Source: Rhodospirillaceae bacterium
GTDB lineage: Bacteria; Pseudomonadota; Alphaproteobacteria; TMED109
Reading direction: 5' to 3'
Assembly: GCA_902579545.1 (NCBI GenBank)
Contig: CACHHO010000003.1
Span: 1-61,728 of the forward strand
Length of the DNA: 61,728 nucleotides
The position numbers and the translations under genes were made by a program. The notes beneath the pieces are model-generated. The model saw nothing but the letters and a program-made list of their open reading frames with translations. It did not search any database and was not told where the DNA came from. Shown one piece after another: positions 25,001 to 34,045 of this stretch (within the stretch, counting starts at the first letter, position 1; every line of letters starts with the position of its first letter).

Positions 25001-26712
25001 TACAAATTAAAATAGCCCAAGGGGCGAAACCAGGAGAAGGAGGCCAGCTTCCAGGACATAAAGTAGATAAAGTAATTGCAGATGTTAGGTTCTCCACGCC
25101 AGGTGTTGGATTAATTTCTCCACCGCCACATCATGATATATATTCAATTGAAGATTTAGCTCAATTAATTTTTGATCTTAAAAATGTTAATCCTAAAGCA
25201 AGAATATCGGTTAAACTAGTTTCTGAAATAGGTGTAGGGACAGTAGCTGCAGGTGTTGCCAAAGCTAAAGCAGATCATATTACAATTTCAGGCTTCGAGG
25301 GAGGGACTGGAGCAAGTCCATTAACTTCCATAAAACATGCTGGTTCTCCATGGGAATTGGGGCTAGCCGAAACACAACAAACACTAGTTTTAAACAATCT
25401 AAGAAGCAGAATTTCTTTACAAGTAGACGGTGGCTTAAGAACAGGAAGAGATGTTATAGTAGGAGCCTTATTAGGAGCAGACGAATTTGGGTTTTCAACA
25501 GCACCTTTAATATCTATTGGCTGTATAATGATGAGAAAATGTCATTTAAATACTTGTCCTGTAGGTATAGCAACACAAAAACCGGAACTAAGAAAAAAAT
25601 TTCAAGGCAAACCAGAAAACGTAATCAGGTATTTCTTTTTTGTTGCTGAAGAAGTGAGGACTTTACTTGCAGATATGGGCTTTACTAAATTAGATGATAT
25701 AATAGGTAGAACAGACAAATTATTATTTAATAAGGCTATAGCTAATTGGAAGACTAAAGGATTAGACTTTAGCAAACTATTTTTTGCACCTAAAAAAATC
25801 AAAGGAGTAGATGTATTAAATACTAAGCAACAAGAACACTATATTTATAAAGTAATTGATAGAAAATTTATAAAAAAATTTGATAAAGAATATGAAAGAG
25901 GTAAAACTCTTAAACTAAACTATAAGATTAATAATACTGATAGGTCTTTGGGCGCAATGTTTTCTGGTTATTTAGCAAAAAAGTATGGGCATGAAGGTTT
26001 ACCAGAAGACTCAATTATAATTAATTTAAATGGAACCGCGGGACAGTCCTTTGGCGCATTTACAACATATGGAATTACGTTAGATTTGCAAGGTGAAGGA
26101 AATGATTATGTTGGAAAAGGTTTATGTGGAGGAAAAATCTCTATAAAGCCTACTTATGACTCTAAAGTAATTGCGGAAGAAAGTATTATAGTAGGAAATA
26201 CAGTTCTTTATGGAGCAATTTCAGGTGAGTGTTATTTTAGAGGTATAGCTGGAGAGCGTTTTGCAGTTAGAAATTCTGGAGCTTGGGCCGTAGTAGAGGG
26301 TTTAGGTGATCATGGATGTGAATATATGACAGGTGGAGTAGTCCTTTGCCTTGGTACTACTGGTAAAAACTTTGGTGCTGGTATGTCAGGAGGTCTTGCT
26401 TACATTTTAGATACTGAAAATAAATTTAAAGAAAACTGTAATTTGTCTTTGATAGAGGTGACATCTTTGAAAAACAAAAAATTAACTGTCAAAAAAAGTA
26501 TAAGTTTTAAAATTTTGTCTTCAAACATGTTAAAATATCACCACGAAAGGATTCATTACTTATTATCTAGACATTACAAATATACTAATAGTCAGAAGGC
26601 TTTTAAGATTTTAAGAAACTTTAAAAAGCAAATTAGTGATTTTAAATTAGTATTACCCTTTGATTATAAAAGAGCACTAAGTAATTTAGAAAATAAAAAA
26701 GATGTTGTATAA
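22099..26712 (+). CDS. gltB: Glutamate synthase (NADPH) large subunit
   Basis: GltB moves the amide of glutamine onto 2-oxoglutarate, giving two glutamates; with glutamine synthetase it forms the main ammonium assimilation route. The 1537-residue chain has the N-terminal glutaminase with catalytic Cys in NEHDACGIGFVA (C27 from this start), the central domain, the FMN-binding synthase barrel, the 3Fe-4S cysteines in CHLNTCPVGIATQ, and the C-terminal beta-helix GXGXG domain. TTG 22099 is taken as start with a short propeptide to be cleaved before the Cys. ATG 22141 is a possible alternative. It lies 27 bases before gltD. Confidence 0.98.
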   Translation: MSENKNKYALRPKKMGLYNPKNEHDACGIGFVANIKGKESHSIIDNGLEMLENLEHRGAVGADKTVGDGAGILIKIPDMFFRGILIKKNIKLPDFKNYGVAMVFLPPKENLEKKCFGIIKNVLKEFNMDLFYVRDVPVNKKVLSRKMNESAPIIKQLFIKYANKSKVREELNTKLFIIGKIISNKIKLEIKNNQLMKIFYICSISNTTINYKGMLLSDLVRKYFLDLNDKNLKSNFALIHQRFSTNTFPSWDLAQPFKMICHNGEINTVRGNVNWMNARKLQMQSKVIGNDLRKIWPLIEYGQSDSACFDNALELLVMGGYSLAEAMMILIPEAWQNADSMDINKKSFYQYHSLYSEPWDGPAAVAFTDGRQIGATLDRNGLRPARYFITTDDRIILSSEMGVLRVPESKILEKFRLRPGKMLLVDLEKGQIIKDEELKEEIIKKRKYKKIVQKNLISLENIKVEKTNNKLLPALPFYQNAFGYTQEDTKFLMQPMLANKSEATGSMGTDTPVAILSEKDKLLFNYFKQNFAQVTNPAIDPIREETVMSLFSYLGSRANILNLDLDENKRIFLKQPILKEKDLAKIEFLGKKDNENFKSKRIKILFNKNSSITKTKLILADITKNAEFLVKNKGVKILILSDKSISSSKIAFPSLLAVSAVHHHLIKKGLRTECSIVVETGEAREVHHFCVLAGYGAEAVYPYLALETVKKIAKDLKHLNTNNYNNLEDNYIAALGKGILKVMSKMGISTYQSYNGAQIFDAVGLNSKFIRDYFKGTASLIEGAGFKEIIEETRRRHEQAIKNKVANLKELQVGGEYAYRLKGESHVWDPTSIASLQHSIQTNNKKKYNEYSSYINGDRKGTLNPRSLFSIKKARHKINIEEVEPAEDIVKRFSTGAMSFGSISREAHTTLAIAMNSLGGRSNTGEGGEERDRYKIRKNGDNLKSAIKQVASGRFGVTTEYLVNSTDIQIKIAQGAKPGEGGQLPGHKVDKVIADVRFSTPGVGLISPPPHHDIYSIEDLAQLIFDLKNVNPKARISVKLVSEIGVGTVAAGVAKAKADHITISGFEGGTGASPLTSIKHAGSPWELGLAETQQTLVLNNLRSRISLQVDGGLRTGRDVIVGALLGADEFGFSTAPLISIGCIMMRKCHLNTCPVGIATQKPELRKKFQGKPENVIRYFFFVAEEVRTLLADMGFTKLDDIIGRTDKLLFNKAIANWKTKGLDFSKLFFAPKKIKGVDVLNTKQQEHYIYKVIDRKFIKKFDKEYERGKTLKLNYKINNTDRSLGAMFSGYLAKKYGHEGLPEDSIIINLNGTAGQSFGAFTTYGITLDLQGEGNDYVGKGLCGGKISIKPTYDSKVIAEESIIVGNTVLYGAISGECYFRGIAGERFAVRNSGAWAVVEGLGDHGCEYMTGGVVLCLGTTGKNFGAGMSGGLAYILDTENKFKENCNLSLIEVTSLKNKKLTVKKSISFKILSSNMLKYHHERIHYLLSRHYKYTNSQKAFKILRNFKKQISDFKLVLPFDYKRALSNLENKKDVV

Positions 26713-26739
26713 TATATTATGAAAGTGAAAGGATAGAAG

Positions 26740-28140
26740 ATGGCAAAAGCTACAGGCTTTTTAGATTTCAATAGAAAAGATCGCAAGTACCTACCTGTAA
26801 AAAACAGGCTTAAAAATTTTAAGGAGTTTGTAAAACCTTTAAACAGCACAGAATTGAATAAACAGGCGGCTAGATGTATGGACTGCGGTATACCTTATTG
26901 TCATTCGGCTTGTCCTGTAAATAATATTATACCTGATTGGAATAATCTAGTTTATGAAAAAGATTTTAAAAGGGCTATAAAAGTATTACACTCTACTAAT
27001 AATTTTCCAGAATTTACTGGTCGTATATGCCCCGCACCATGTGAAGCAGCGTGTACTTTGAATATTGATGATAGCCCTGTAACAATTAAAACTATAGAAT
27101 GCTCTATTATTGATAAAGCATGGGAAAACAATTGGATACATCCAGAAATTGCATTAAAGAAGATTAATAAAAAAGTGGCAATTATAGGCTCAGGCCCCGC
27201 TGGTTTAGCTGCAGCGCAACAATTAGCAAGAAAGGGATATATAGTAAAGGTTTTTGAAAAAAATAAAAAAATTGGTGGATTACTAAGATATGGTATTCCA
27301 GATTTTAAAATGGAAAAAAGCTTAATAGATAGAAGGGCATTACAAATGAAAAAGGAAGGAGTAGAATTTATAACTTCTATTAATATAGGTAAAGATATAT
27401 CTATTAACAAAATTAAAAATGACTACGATGCTGTATTGTTAACTGTTGGATCAGAAGAGGCTAGAGATCTTAATATACCTGGTAGGGAAGGAAAAGGAAT
27501 ACATGCAGCTATGGAATTCTTACCTCTACAAAATAAAATAGTATCAGGTGAAATTAAGCATAATAAATTAGCCATTACCGCTAAAGGCAAACATGTAGTA
27601 GTAATCGGAGGAGGAGATACAGGATCTGATTGTATAGGTACCTCTTTTAGACAAGGAGCAAAAAGTGTTACTCAATTAGAAATTATGCCAATGCCACCAC
27701 GTAAAGAAAATAAAAGTATAACATGGCCTTTTTGGCCTCATAAATTAAGAACATCTTCCTCTCAAGAGGAAGGTGCTAATAGGGACTGGTCGGTTTTAAC
27801 CCAATCTTTTAAAATAAAAAATGGCAATGTTGTAGGACTGAACTGCATAAAACTAGATGAAAAATTAAACAAAGTTAATAACTCTAATTTTTTTCTTAAG
27901 GCTGAACTAGTATTACTAGCTATGGGTTTTATACATCCTATTCATAAAGGTATTATATCAGAACTAAACCTTAAGAAAGATGAAAAAGGTAATGTTTTGG
28001 CTAATGATATAGACTATAAAACATCAAAAAGTAAAATATTTACTGCAGGTGACTCTAGAAGAGGACAATCACTAGTAGTCTGGGCCATCAGAGAAGGAAG
28101 AGAAGCAGCTAACTCTATTGATAAATTTTTGTCTCCTTGA
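26740..28140 (+). CDS. gltD: Glutamate synthase (NADPH) small subunit
   Basis: GltD takes electrons from NAD(P)H and passes them through FAD and 4Fe-4S clusters to GltB. The 466-residue chain has cluster cysteines in CMDCGIPYCHSACP and CPAPCEAACTLN, the FAD Rossmann motif IIGSGPAGLAAAQ, a second nucleotide motif VVIGGGDTGSDC and the closing TAGDSRRGQSLVVWAIREGR. An AAGGAT lies before ATG 26740. Its stop overlaps the putative -35 of the following suf operon. Confidence 0.98.
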   Translation: MAKATGFLDFNRKDRKYLPVKNRLKNFKEFVKPLNSTELNKQAARCMDCGIPYCHSACPVNNIIPDWNNLVYEKDFKRAIKVLHSTNNFPEFTGRICPAPCEAACTLNIDDSPVTIKTIECSIIDKAWENNWIHPEIALKKINKKVAIIGSGPAGLAAAQQLARKGYIVKVFEKNKKIGGLLRYGIPDFKMEKSLIDRRALQMKKEGVEFITSINIGKDISINKIKNDYDAVLLTVGSEEARDLNIPGREGKGIHAAMEFLPLQNKIVSGEIKHNKLAITAKGKHVVVIGGGDTGSDCIGTSFRQGAKSVTQLEIMPMPPRKENKSITWPFWPHKLRTSSSQEEGANRDWSVLTQSFKIKNGNVVGLNCIKLDEKLNKVNNSNFFLKAELVLLAMGFIHPIHKGIISELNLKKDEKGNVLANDIDYKTSKSKIFTAGDSRRGQSLVVWAIREGREAANSIDKFLSP

Positions 28141-28165
28141 TACTTTACCAAAATAGTCTATATTT
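28137..28165 (+). promoter_or_regulatory. Candidate promoter and operator of the suf operon
   Basis: TTGATA (28137-28142, overlapping the gltD stop codon) and TATATT (28159-28164) are 16 bases apart. An inverted repeat AAATA-N5-TATTT (28151-28165) covers the -10. This is where an Rrf2 repressor encoded just downstream could bind to control its own operon. A start point about 7 bases after the -10 would fall on the ATG at 28171. The arms are short, so the operator is only a candidate. Confidence 0.42.
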
Positions 28166-28170
28166 AATAT

Positions 28171-28608
28171 ATGTTAAAAATTACAAGATTGGCAGACTAT
28201 GCAGTTGTTATTATCTCTTCTTTTAAAGGAGTTGAAAAAGAAATAGTTTCCGCTCAACAAATTATAAAAAAAACTAAGCTTCAACAGGCAACAGTAAATA
28301 AAATCTTGGCAATTTTAGTGAAAAAAAAAATACTAATTGCTTTTAGGGGTGTAAGTGGGGGATATAAACTTAGAAAAGATTTGTCAAATATATCTATTAA
28401 GGACTTAATAGAAGCAATTGAAGGACCAGTATCACTCACAGCCTGCTTAAATAAAAATGCAAATGATTGTAATCTTTTTAACGTTTGTATTACGAAAAAC
28501 ACATGGCACTTGGTGAATAATGCTGTGAAAGAGACATTAGATAAAATAAAAATACAAGATATTGGCAAAAAGGGTTGTAACGATTATGAAAGATTTTTTA
28601 AAATTTAA
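28171..28608 (+). CDS. iscR: Rrf2-family Fe-S-sensing regulator of the suf operon (IscR/SufR-like)
   Basis: A 145-residue winged-helix repressor. The helix-turn-helix region spans about residues 25-60 (SAQQIIKKTKLQQATVNKIL), followed by the wing GVSGGYKL. Three cysteines, C92, C100 and C106, match the spacing expected for a cluster-binding Rrf2 protein. It is the first gene of the suf operon, 20 bases before sufB, so it most likely senses Fe-S status and represses this operon when clusters are plentiful. No Shine-Dalgarno sequence is seen before ATG 28171. The exact subfamily name is uncertain. Confidence 0.88.
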   Translation: MLKITRLADYAVVIISSFKGVEKEIVSAQQIIKKTKLQQATVNKILAILVKKKILIAFRGVSGGYKLRKDLSNISIKDLIEAIEGPVSLTACLNKNANDCNLFNVCITKNTWHLVNNAVKETLDKIKIQDIGKKGCNDYERFFKI

Positions 28609-28628
28609 TTATATTAGTAAGGTAGAAA

Positions 28629-30101
28629 ATGACTTCTAAAGAAACAATAAAACTAGTTGAAAAAGCAAACGACTATAAGTATGGCTTTACTACTAACATA
28701 GAACAAGAATTTGCTCCAAAGGGTCTTAATGAAGATATTATTAGATTTATATCTAGGAAAAAGAAAGAGCCAAAATGGCTTTTAGATTGGAGACTCAAAT
28801 CTTTTGAAGATTGGAAAAGAAAAGCAGATAATCATCCAACGTGGGCAAATCTTAAGTATGAAAATATAGACTTTCAAGACATTCATTACTTTGCTGCTCC
28901 AAAGTCAGAAAATGATAAACCTAAATCTTTGGACGAGGTAGATCCTGAATTATTGAGAGCCTATAATAAATTAGGTATCCCTCTTAAAGAACAAGAGTTT
29001 TTGGCAGGAATATCTAATAGTCATAAAGTAGCCGTAGATGCAGTATTTGATAGTGTTTCTGTTGCTACCACGTTTAAAAGTGAATTAAGCAAAAAGGGAA
29101 TAATTTTTTGTTCATTTTCAGAAGCTGTTTCAGATCATCCAGAGATAGTTAGAAAGTATCTAGGTACAGTAGTTCCTAGTGGGGATAACTATTTTTCTAA
29201 TTTAAATTCTGCAGTTTTTAGTGATGGTTCATTTGTATATATTCCTCCTAACGTTACATGTCCAATGGAATTAAGTACTTATTTTAGAATAAATGCAGCA
29301 AATACAGGACAATTTGAAAGAACTCTTATTATTGCTGATAAAAACTCTTATGTGTCTTATCTTGAAGGTTGTACAGCTCCTATGCGTGACGAAAATCAAC
29401 TTCACGCCGCAGTAGTTGAATTGGTTGCATTAGAGGGAGCCGAAATTAAGTATTCAACAGTACAAAATTGGTATCCAGGCGACAAGAATGGAAAAGGTGG
29501 AATTTATAATTTTGTTACTAAAAGAGGGATATGCCTTGGAGCTAATTCAAAAATTTCTTGGACCCAAGTTGAAACAGGATCATCTGTTACTTGGAAGTAT
29601 CCAAGCGTTATATTAAAAGGAGATAATTCTAAAGGAGAATTTTACTCTGTAGCACTTTCTAACAACTACCAACAAGCTGATACAGGAACCAAAATGATGC
29701 ATATAGGTAAGAATACATCATCCAGGGTTGTTTCAAAAGGTATATCCGCTGGAAAAGGTCAACAAACTTATAGAGGTTTAATCAACATATTGCCATCAGC
29801 ATATAATTCAAAAAATTTTACTCAATGTGACTCCCTTTTGATAGGAAATAATTGTGGAGCACATACAGTACCTTATATCAATGTTAAAAATAGACAGTCA
29901 GATGTTGCACATGAGGCAACTACCTCCAAAATTAGCGATGATCAATTGTATTACTGCCGTCAAAGAGGTATTTCTGAGGAGGATGCAACGGCATTAATTG
30001 TTAATGGCTTTTGTAGAGAAGTGTTGAAAAATCTTCCGATGGAGTTTGCAGTAGAAGCTAAGAATCTTCTTGAGTTAAGTCTTGAGGGAGCAGTGGGTTA
30101 G
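28629..30101 (+). CDS. sufB: Fe-S cluster assembly scaffold SufB
   Basis: This is the core subunit of the SufBC2D scaffold on which Fe-S clusters are built. The 490-residue protein carries the family features [33 protein letters not shown] and the C-terminal [20 protein letters not shown]. The catalytic Cys near the C-terminal part of the beta-helix ([11 protein letters not shown]) is present. ATG 28629 is preceded by AAGGTAG. sufC begins on the very next base after the stop. Confidence 0.98.
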   Translation: MTSKETIKLVEKANDYKYGFTTNIEQEFAPKGLNEDIIRFISRKKKEPKWLLDWRLKSFEDWKRKADNHPTWANLKYENIDFQDIHYFAAPKSENDKPKSLDEVDPELLRAYNKLGIPLKEQEFLAGISNSHKVAVDAVFDSVSVATTFKSELSKKGIIFCSFSEAVSDHPEIVRKYLGTVVPSGDNYFSNLNSAVFSDGSFVYIPPNVTCPMELSTYFRINAANTGQFERTLIIADKNSYVSYLEGCTAPMRDENQLHAAVVELVALEGAEIKYSTVQNWYPGDKNGKGGIYNFVTKRGICLGANSKISWTQVETGSSVTWKYPSVILKGDNSKGEFYSVALSNNYQQADTGTKMMHIGKNTSSRVVSKGISAGKGQQTYRGLINILPSAYNSKNFTQCDSLLIGNNCGAHTVPYINVKNRQSDVAHEATTSKISDDQLYYCRQRGISEEDATALIVNGFCREVLKNLPMEFAVEAKNLLELSLEGAVG

Positions 30102-30839
30102 ATGTTAAAAATAACAAATCTATCTGTTTCTGTAGATAAAAAGAAGATAATAAATAACTTAAGTTTAGAGGTCCCAACAGGTAAAAAGGTTGCTATTATG
30201 GGACCTAATGGGTCAGGAAAGTCTACCTTGTCCAATGTAATTGCAGGTAAAGGAGGATATGAAATCAATGAGGGAGAAATACTTTACAATAATAATGATA
30301 TTCTTAAATTAGAACCAGAAGAAAGAGCTGCTTCTGGAATTTACTTAGCTTTTCAATATCCAGTAGAAATTCCAGGTATTGCTAACTCCTCTTTTTTAAG
30401 AACAGCAATTAACTCTATTAGAAAATATAATGGTAAAAAAGAACTAGATACAAGAGCATTTTTAGAGGAATGTAAGGAAATTTGCGAAAAACTCAATATA
30501 GACAAGAGCTTTCTTTCTAGAGATTTAAATTTTGGCTTTTCTGGAGGAGAAAAGAAAAAAAATGAGATTTTCCATATGTTAATGATTAAACCGACTTTAT
30601 GCATATTAGACGAGATAGATTCTGGTTTAGATATAGATGCACTAAAAGTAATTTCAGAAGGCATAACACATTATAGTAATAAAGATAATAGTATGTTGAT
30701 TATAACTCATTATCAAAGACTATTAGATTACGTTAAACCAGATCAGGTACATATATTTAATGAAGGAAAAATTATAGAGTCTGGAAACTATGAACTTGTT
30801 AAGATTTTGGAAGCCAAGGGATATAAGGAGTTTGTATAA
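30102..30839 (+). CDS. sufC: Fe-S cluster assembly ATPase SufC
   Basis: An ABC-type ATPase that drives conformational change of SufBD. The 245-residue protein has Walker A GPNGSGKST, the Q-loop FQYPVEIPGI, the ABC signature FSGGEKKKNE and Walker B LCILDEIDSGLD, with the switch His in ITHYQRLLDYV. The start codon follows the sufB stop with no gap. AAGGAG near the 3' end of sufC serves the next gene. Confidence 0.98.
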   Translation: MLKITNLSVSVDKKKIINNLSLEVPTGKKVAIMGPNGSGKSTLSNVIAGKGGYEINEGEILYNNNDILKLEPEERAASGIYLAFQYPVEIPGIANSSFLRTAINSIRKYNGKKELDTRAFLEECKEICEKLNIDKSFLSRDLNFGFSGGEKKKNEIFHMLMIKPTLCILDEIDSGLDIDALKVISEGITHYSNKDNSMLIITHYQRLLDYVKPDQVHIFNEGKIIESGNYELVKILEAKGYKEFV

Positions 30840-30840
30840 A

Positions 30841-32139
30841 GTGTTTTTACAAGATTATATAAGCAAAATATCAACTGAAAAAAAGCATCTTAGAGAAAAA
30901 TATTGGTTGAATAGTGAAGCATTGTTAAGCCATTTTAACAAGGAAAATATCCCTGATAATAAAATAGAAGAGTGGAAGAATTTTAAAACAGGCTTTTTAA
31001 AAAAAACTAACTGGAAAATTCCTGAATTAAAAAATAAAAAAGTTCAAGTTGATAAAAAAATTAAGGTTACAGAAAACTCACTTTTTTTTGTACATGGTAG
31101 GTATAACTCTAAAATTTCAAAAGCAGGTAATACAAAAGGTTTAAATGTATTTTCTACCTACGAATATTTCAAACTTAATCCCTCATATAAAGAAAAAGTT
31201 TATAGTAATCCAGAAAAGTATATGGAAGATAGACTGTCAGGTATAGGAGATAAAAAAACTACTGCTTTGATAGCACTCAACAGCTTGTTAAATCATGGAA
31301 CAGTAATAGAAATAGAAAAAGAAGCTAAAATAAGTAATCCTATTAATATTATAAACTTGTCAATAGATGAAACCTCACAATTACTAATTAGTCCTTACAT
31401 AATAATAATATGCAAACAAAACTCCGAAGCTATTTTTACGGAGAAAACTTATACAAAAAATTGTTGGATAAATGGGTTAAGTGAAATTTATTTGGAAAAA
31501 AATGCTAAACTTACATACTCTAAATTTCAAGCAAGCATTGACAATAGTATACAAACCTCTTCACTAAATTGTAGTTTAAAAAATAAATCTAACTTAGATC
31601 TGAAAATATTTAATAGAGAAAATTGTAAAGAAGATATTAGGGTCTTCCTAAATGATGAAAAAGCATCAGCAAAAATATCTGGAATAATTACTTCTAAAGA
31701 ACGAAAAGAATCAGATGTTTATTGTAAAGTAGTACATAATGGTAAGCAAACTTTCAGTGATCAAAGCTGGAGGCTTCTTAGCTCAGACAGTTCTAAAACT
31801 TCAGTAAATGGAAAGATTAGAGTCAATAGATTGGCTAAGTTCAGTGCCGCAAGCTTTTCTTCAAAATCACTAATACTAAGTGATAAAGCATCCTCTTTTT
31901 CAAAACCTGAGTTAGAAATATTAGAGGATGATGTTAAATGTAAGCATGGAGCATCTTTTGGAGAGATAGATAAAAACCTTTTGTTTTATATGCAGAGTAG
32001 AGGTATTAAAAAGCAAGATGCGATATTTACTCTAGTGAACGCTTTTTTATCAGAAATAGGATTTAAAAAATTTGATATTGAAGAAATAGTACTTAAGTCT
32101 ATTAAAGAGTTTTTTAATATTGGTAATGCTAATGAATAA
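30841..32139 (+). CDS. sufD: Fe-S cluster assembly protein SufD
   Basis: A scaffold partner and paralogue of SufB, required for iron entry. I place the start at GTG 30841, one base after the sufC stop and about 10 bases after AAGGAG, giving 432 residues. A longer in-frame start inside sufC would add 17 residues that only mirror the sufC coding. The N-terminal part has the NKIEEWKNFKTGF helix. The C-terminal beta-helix includes CKHGASFGEIDKNLLFYMQSRG, where family members have CTHG, and EIGFKKFDI near the end. Confidence 0.95.
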   Translation: MFLQDYISKISTEKKHLREKYWLNSEALLSHFNKENIPDNKIEEWKNFKTGFLKKTNWKIPELKNKKVQVDKKIKVTENSLFFVHGRYNSKISKAGNTKGLNVFSTYEYFKLNPSYKEKVYSNPEKYMEDRLSGIGDKKTTALIALNSLLNHGTVIEIEKEAKISNPINIINLSIDETSQLLISPYIIIICKQNSEAIFTEKTYTKNCWINGLSEIYLEKNAKLTYSKFQASIDNSIQTSSLNCSLKNKSNLDLKIFNRENCKEDIRVFLNDEKASAKISGIITSKERKESDVYCKVVHNGKQTFSDQSWRLLSSDSSKTSVNGKIRVNRLAKFSAASFSSKSLILSDKASSFSKPELEILEDDVKCKHGASFGEIDKNLLFYMQSRGIKKQDAIFTLVNAFLSEIGFKKFDIEEIVLKSIKEFFNIGNANE

Positions 32140-33373
32140 ATTAGATGAAATATCACTGCCTAATAAGCTTTGCAACATAAAAAAAGAATTTCCTATTTTA
32201 ACCCAAACTTTTAATGGAAAAACAATAACTTATCTTGACACAGCAGCTTCATCACAAAAACCAAAAAAAGTGATTAACACAATAAAGGATACCTATGAGC
32301 AAAGTTATGCAAATGTTCATAGAGGAATTTACAAATTAAGTCAAATAGCTACCGATAAATATGAGGAGGCTAGATCTAAAGTTAGTAATTTTTTAAATGT
32401 CAAAAATTCAGAAGAAATCATATTTACGAGAGGAGCAACAGAAGGAATAAACTTAGTAGCAAACTGCTTATCAGAATATTGTTTAGTAGAGGGTGATGAA
32501 ATAATTCTAAGTACTTTAGAACATCACTCTAATATAATACCATGGCAGATGGCAGCAAAGAGGACAGGAGCTAATATAGTAGAGTTAAAACCTGACAAAG
32601 ATGGAAATATATTTGTACAGGATTTTAAAAATCTTATTACTGAAAAAACAAAAGTAATAGCACTTCCGCATATAACTAATTCAATAGGTTCTATATTGGA
32701 TATTGAAGAAATATGTAATGAGGCAAAAAAAAGAAATATTATAAGCTTAATTGACGGATGTCAGGCTGCTCCCCATCTAAAAATAGATTTAAAGAAAATA
32801 GATCCTGATTTTTACGTATTTTCTGGGCATAAATTATATGGACCTTCTGGTATAGGAGTACTTTTTGGAAAAAAAAAATACCTTGATCAGTTCATGCCAT
32901 ATCAAACAGGAGGAGAAATGATTGATTTTGTTTCTATAAAAGAATCAACTTTTACCAAAATACCAAACAAGTTTGAAGCAGGAACACCTAATATTGTTGG
33001 TGCCATCTCTCTGGGTTCAGCTATAGACTTTATAGAGGAGCTAGGAATAAACAATATACACCAGCACAGTAGTGATTTAACAAAATATTTAGTATATAAA
33101 TTTAAGTCGCTTAACTTTATAAAAATTATAGGAAACCCTATTAAAAGGTTAGGAATTGTTCCATTTTTGATTGAAGGAAGCCATCCACATGATATAGCAT
33201 TATTGTTAGATAGCAGAGGCATTGCATTAAGGGCCGGACATCATTGTGCTCAGCCTGCAATGAGACATTTTAATGCAGAAACTACTTTAAGAGCTTCTTT
33301 TGGAGTATATAATAATGAGGAGGATATAGACTTTCTAATAGCAAACTTAAAAGAGATTAGAAAGTACTTTTAG
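32132..33373 (+). CDS. sufS: Cysteine desulfurase SufS
   Basis: A PLP enzyme that takes sulfur from cysteine for Fe-S assembly, with SufE as acceptor. Visible: YLDTAASSQKP near the N-terminus, PLP-region LEHHSNIIPWQ, the Schiff-base lysine in FSGHKLYGPSG and the active cysteine in RAGHHCAQP. I chose ATG 32132, which overlaps the sufD end by 8 bases and gives 413 residues. ATG 32126 and TTG 32120 are also in frame. No strong ribosome binding site decides among them; coupling to sufD is likely. Confidence 0.97.
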   Translation: MNKLDEISLPNKLCNIKKEFPILTQTFNGKTITYLDTAASSQKPKKVINTIKDTYEQSYANVHRGIYKLSQIATDKYEEARSKVSNFLNVKNSEEIIFTRGATEGINLVANCLSEYCLVEGDEIILSTLEHHSNIIPWQMAAKRTGANIVELKPDKDGNIFVQDFKNLITEKTKVIALPHITNSIGSILDIEEICNEAKKRNIISLIDGCQAAPHLKIDLKKIDPDFYVFSGHKLYGPSGIGVLFGKKKYLDQFMPYQTGGEMIDFVSIKESTFTKIPNKFEAGTPNIVGAISLGSAIDFIEELGINNIHQHSSDLTKYLVYKFKSLNFIKIIGNPIKRLGIVPFLIEGSHPHDIALLLDSRGIALRAGHHCAQPAMRHFNAETTLRASFGVYNNEEDIDFLIANLKEIRKYF

Positions 33374-33379
33374 ATTATA

Positions 33380-33691
33380 ATGGATAAAAGTTTTTTAAAT
33401 GAGGAGATAGTGCAGGCATTACAGAGTGTTTATGATCCTGAGATACCAGTATCTATATATGAATTAGGCTTAATATATGATATAAATATTAAAGATAACT
33501 ATGATGTTGATATTACAATGACACTTACAACTCCACATTGTCCAGAAGCACAAACTATTCCTGAAAAAGTTGCTGATGTAGTTTCTTTAGTTAAAGGAGT
33601 AAATGAAGTTAAGGTAGAAATAACCTGGGAACCGCCTTGGACTCAAGATAGAATGACTGAAGCAGCCAAATTAGAATTAGGATTGATGTAG
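33380..33691 (+). CDS. sufT: SufT/MIP18-family Fe-S maturation protein
   Basis: A 103-residue DUF59 domain protein. It opens with IVQALQSVYDPEIPVSIYELGLIYDI, broken by the usual variable positions, then TMTLTTPHCPEAQTIPEKV with the conserved Cys, and ends in WEPPWTQDRMTEAAKLELGL. Such proteins act in Fe-S maturation and sit within alphaproteobacterial suf operons. It begins 6 bases after sufS and is followed by sufA after GGGGG, a likely ribosome binding site. Confidence 0.93.
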   Translation: MDKSFLNEEIVQALQSVYDPEIPVSIYELGLIYDINIKDNYDVDITMTLTTPHCPEAQTIPEKVADVVSLVKGVNEVKVEITWEPPWTQDRMTEAAKLELGLM

Positions 33692-33705
33692 CAAGGGGGT
33701 AAATA

Positions 33706-34041
33706 ATGAAAAAAGAAATAGAACTTAATATTACAAAAAATGCAATTACAAAAGCTAAGGAACTAATAAAACGAGAGAAAGATAGCTTAGGTCTTAGAAT
33801 TAAAGTAGAAACCGGTGGTTGTTCTGGTATGACTTACAATGTAAATCATGCAGTTGAGATTAATATGCAAGACGAAGTAATTAAAAGAGATGGGATAAGT
33901 TTCTTTATTGACCCTGGCGCAGTTCTATTTATCATAGGATCAACTGTTGATTGGAAAGAAGATAAATTTAAAAGTGGTTTTAGTTTTGAAAATCCTAATG
34001 AGACAGCAAGATGTGGCTGTGGTGAATCCTTTAGTATTTAA
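33706..34041 (+). CDS. sufA: A-type Fe-S carrier SufA/ErpA-like
   Basis: A 111-residue A-type carrier that delivers clusters to apo-proteins. The three cluster cysteines are in ETGGCSGMTY and ARCGCGESF at the C-terminus. It is the last gene of the suf operon, 14 bases after sufT. It converges with coq7 and leaves only 4 bases between the two stops. Members of the SufA, IscA and ErpA groups are hard to separate by motif; the operon favours SufA. Confidence 0.94.
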   Translation: MKKEIELNITKNAITKAKELIKREKDSLGLRIKVETGGCSGMTYNVNHAVEINMQDEVIKRDGISFFIDPGAVLFIIGSTVDWKEDKFKSGFSFENPNETARCGCGESFSI

Positions 34042-34045
34042 AACT

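Noticed and set aside
22141-25097. Long open frames antisense to gltB, pheS, thrS and other genes
   Set aside because: They mirror strong known genes, lack domains and follow from AT-rich codon use on the other strand.
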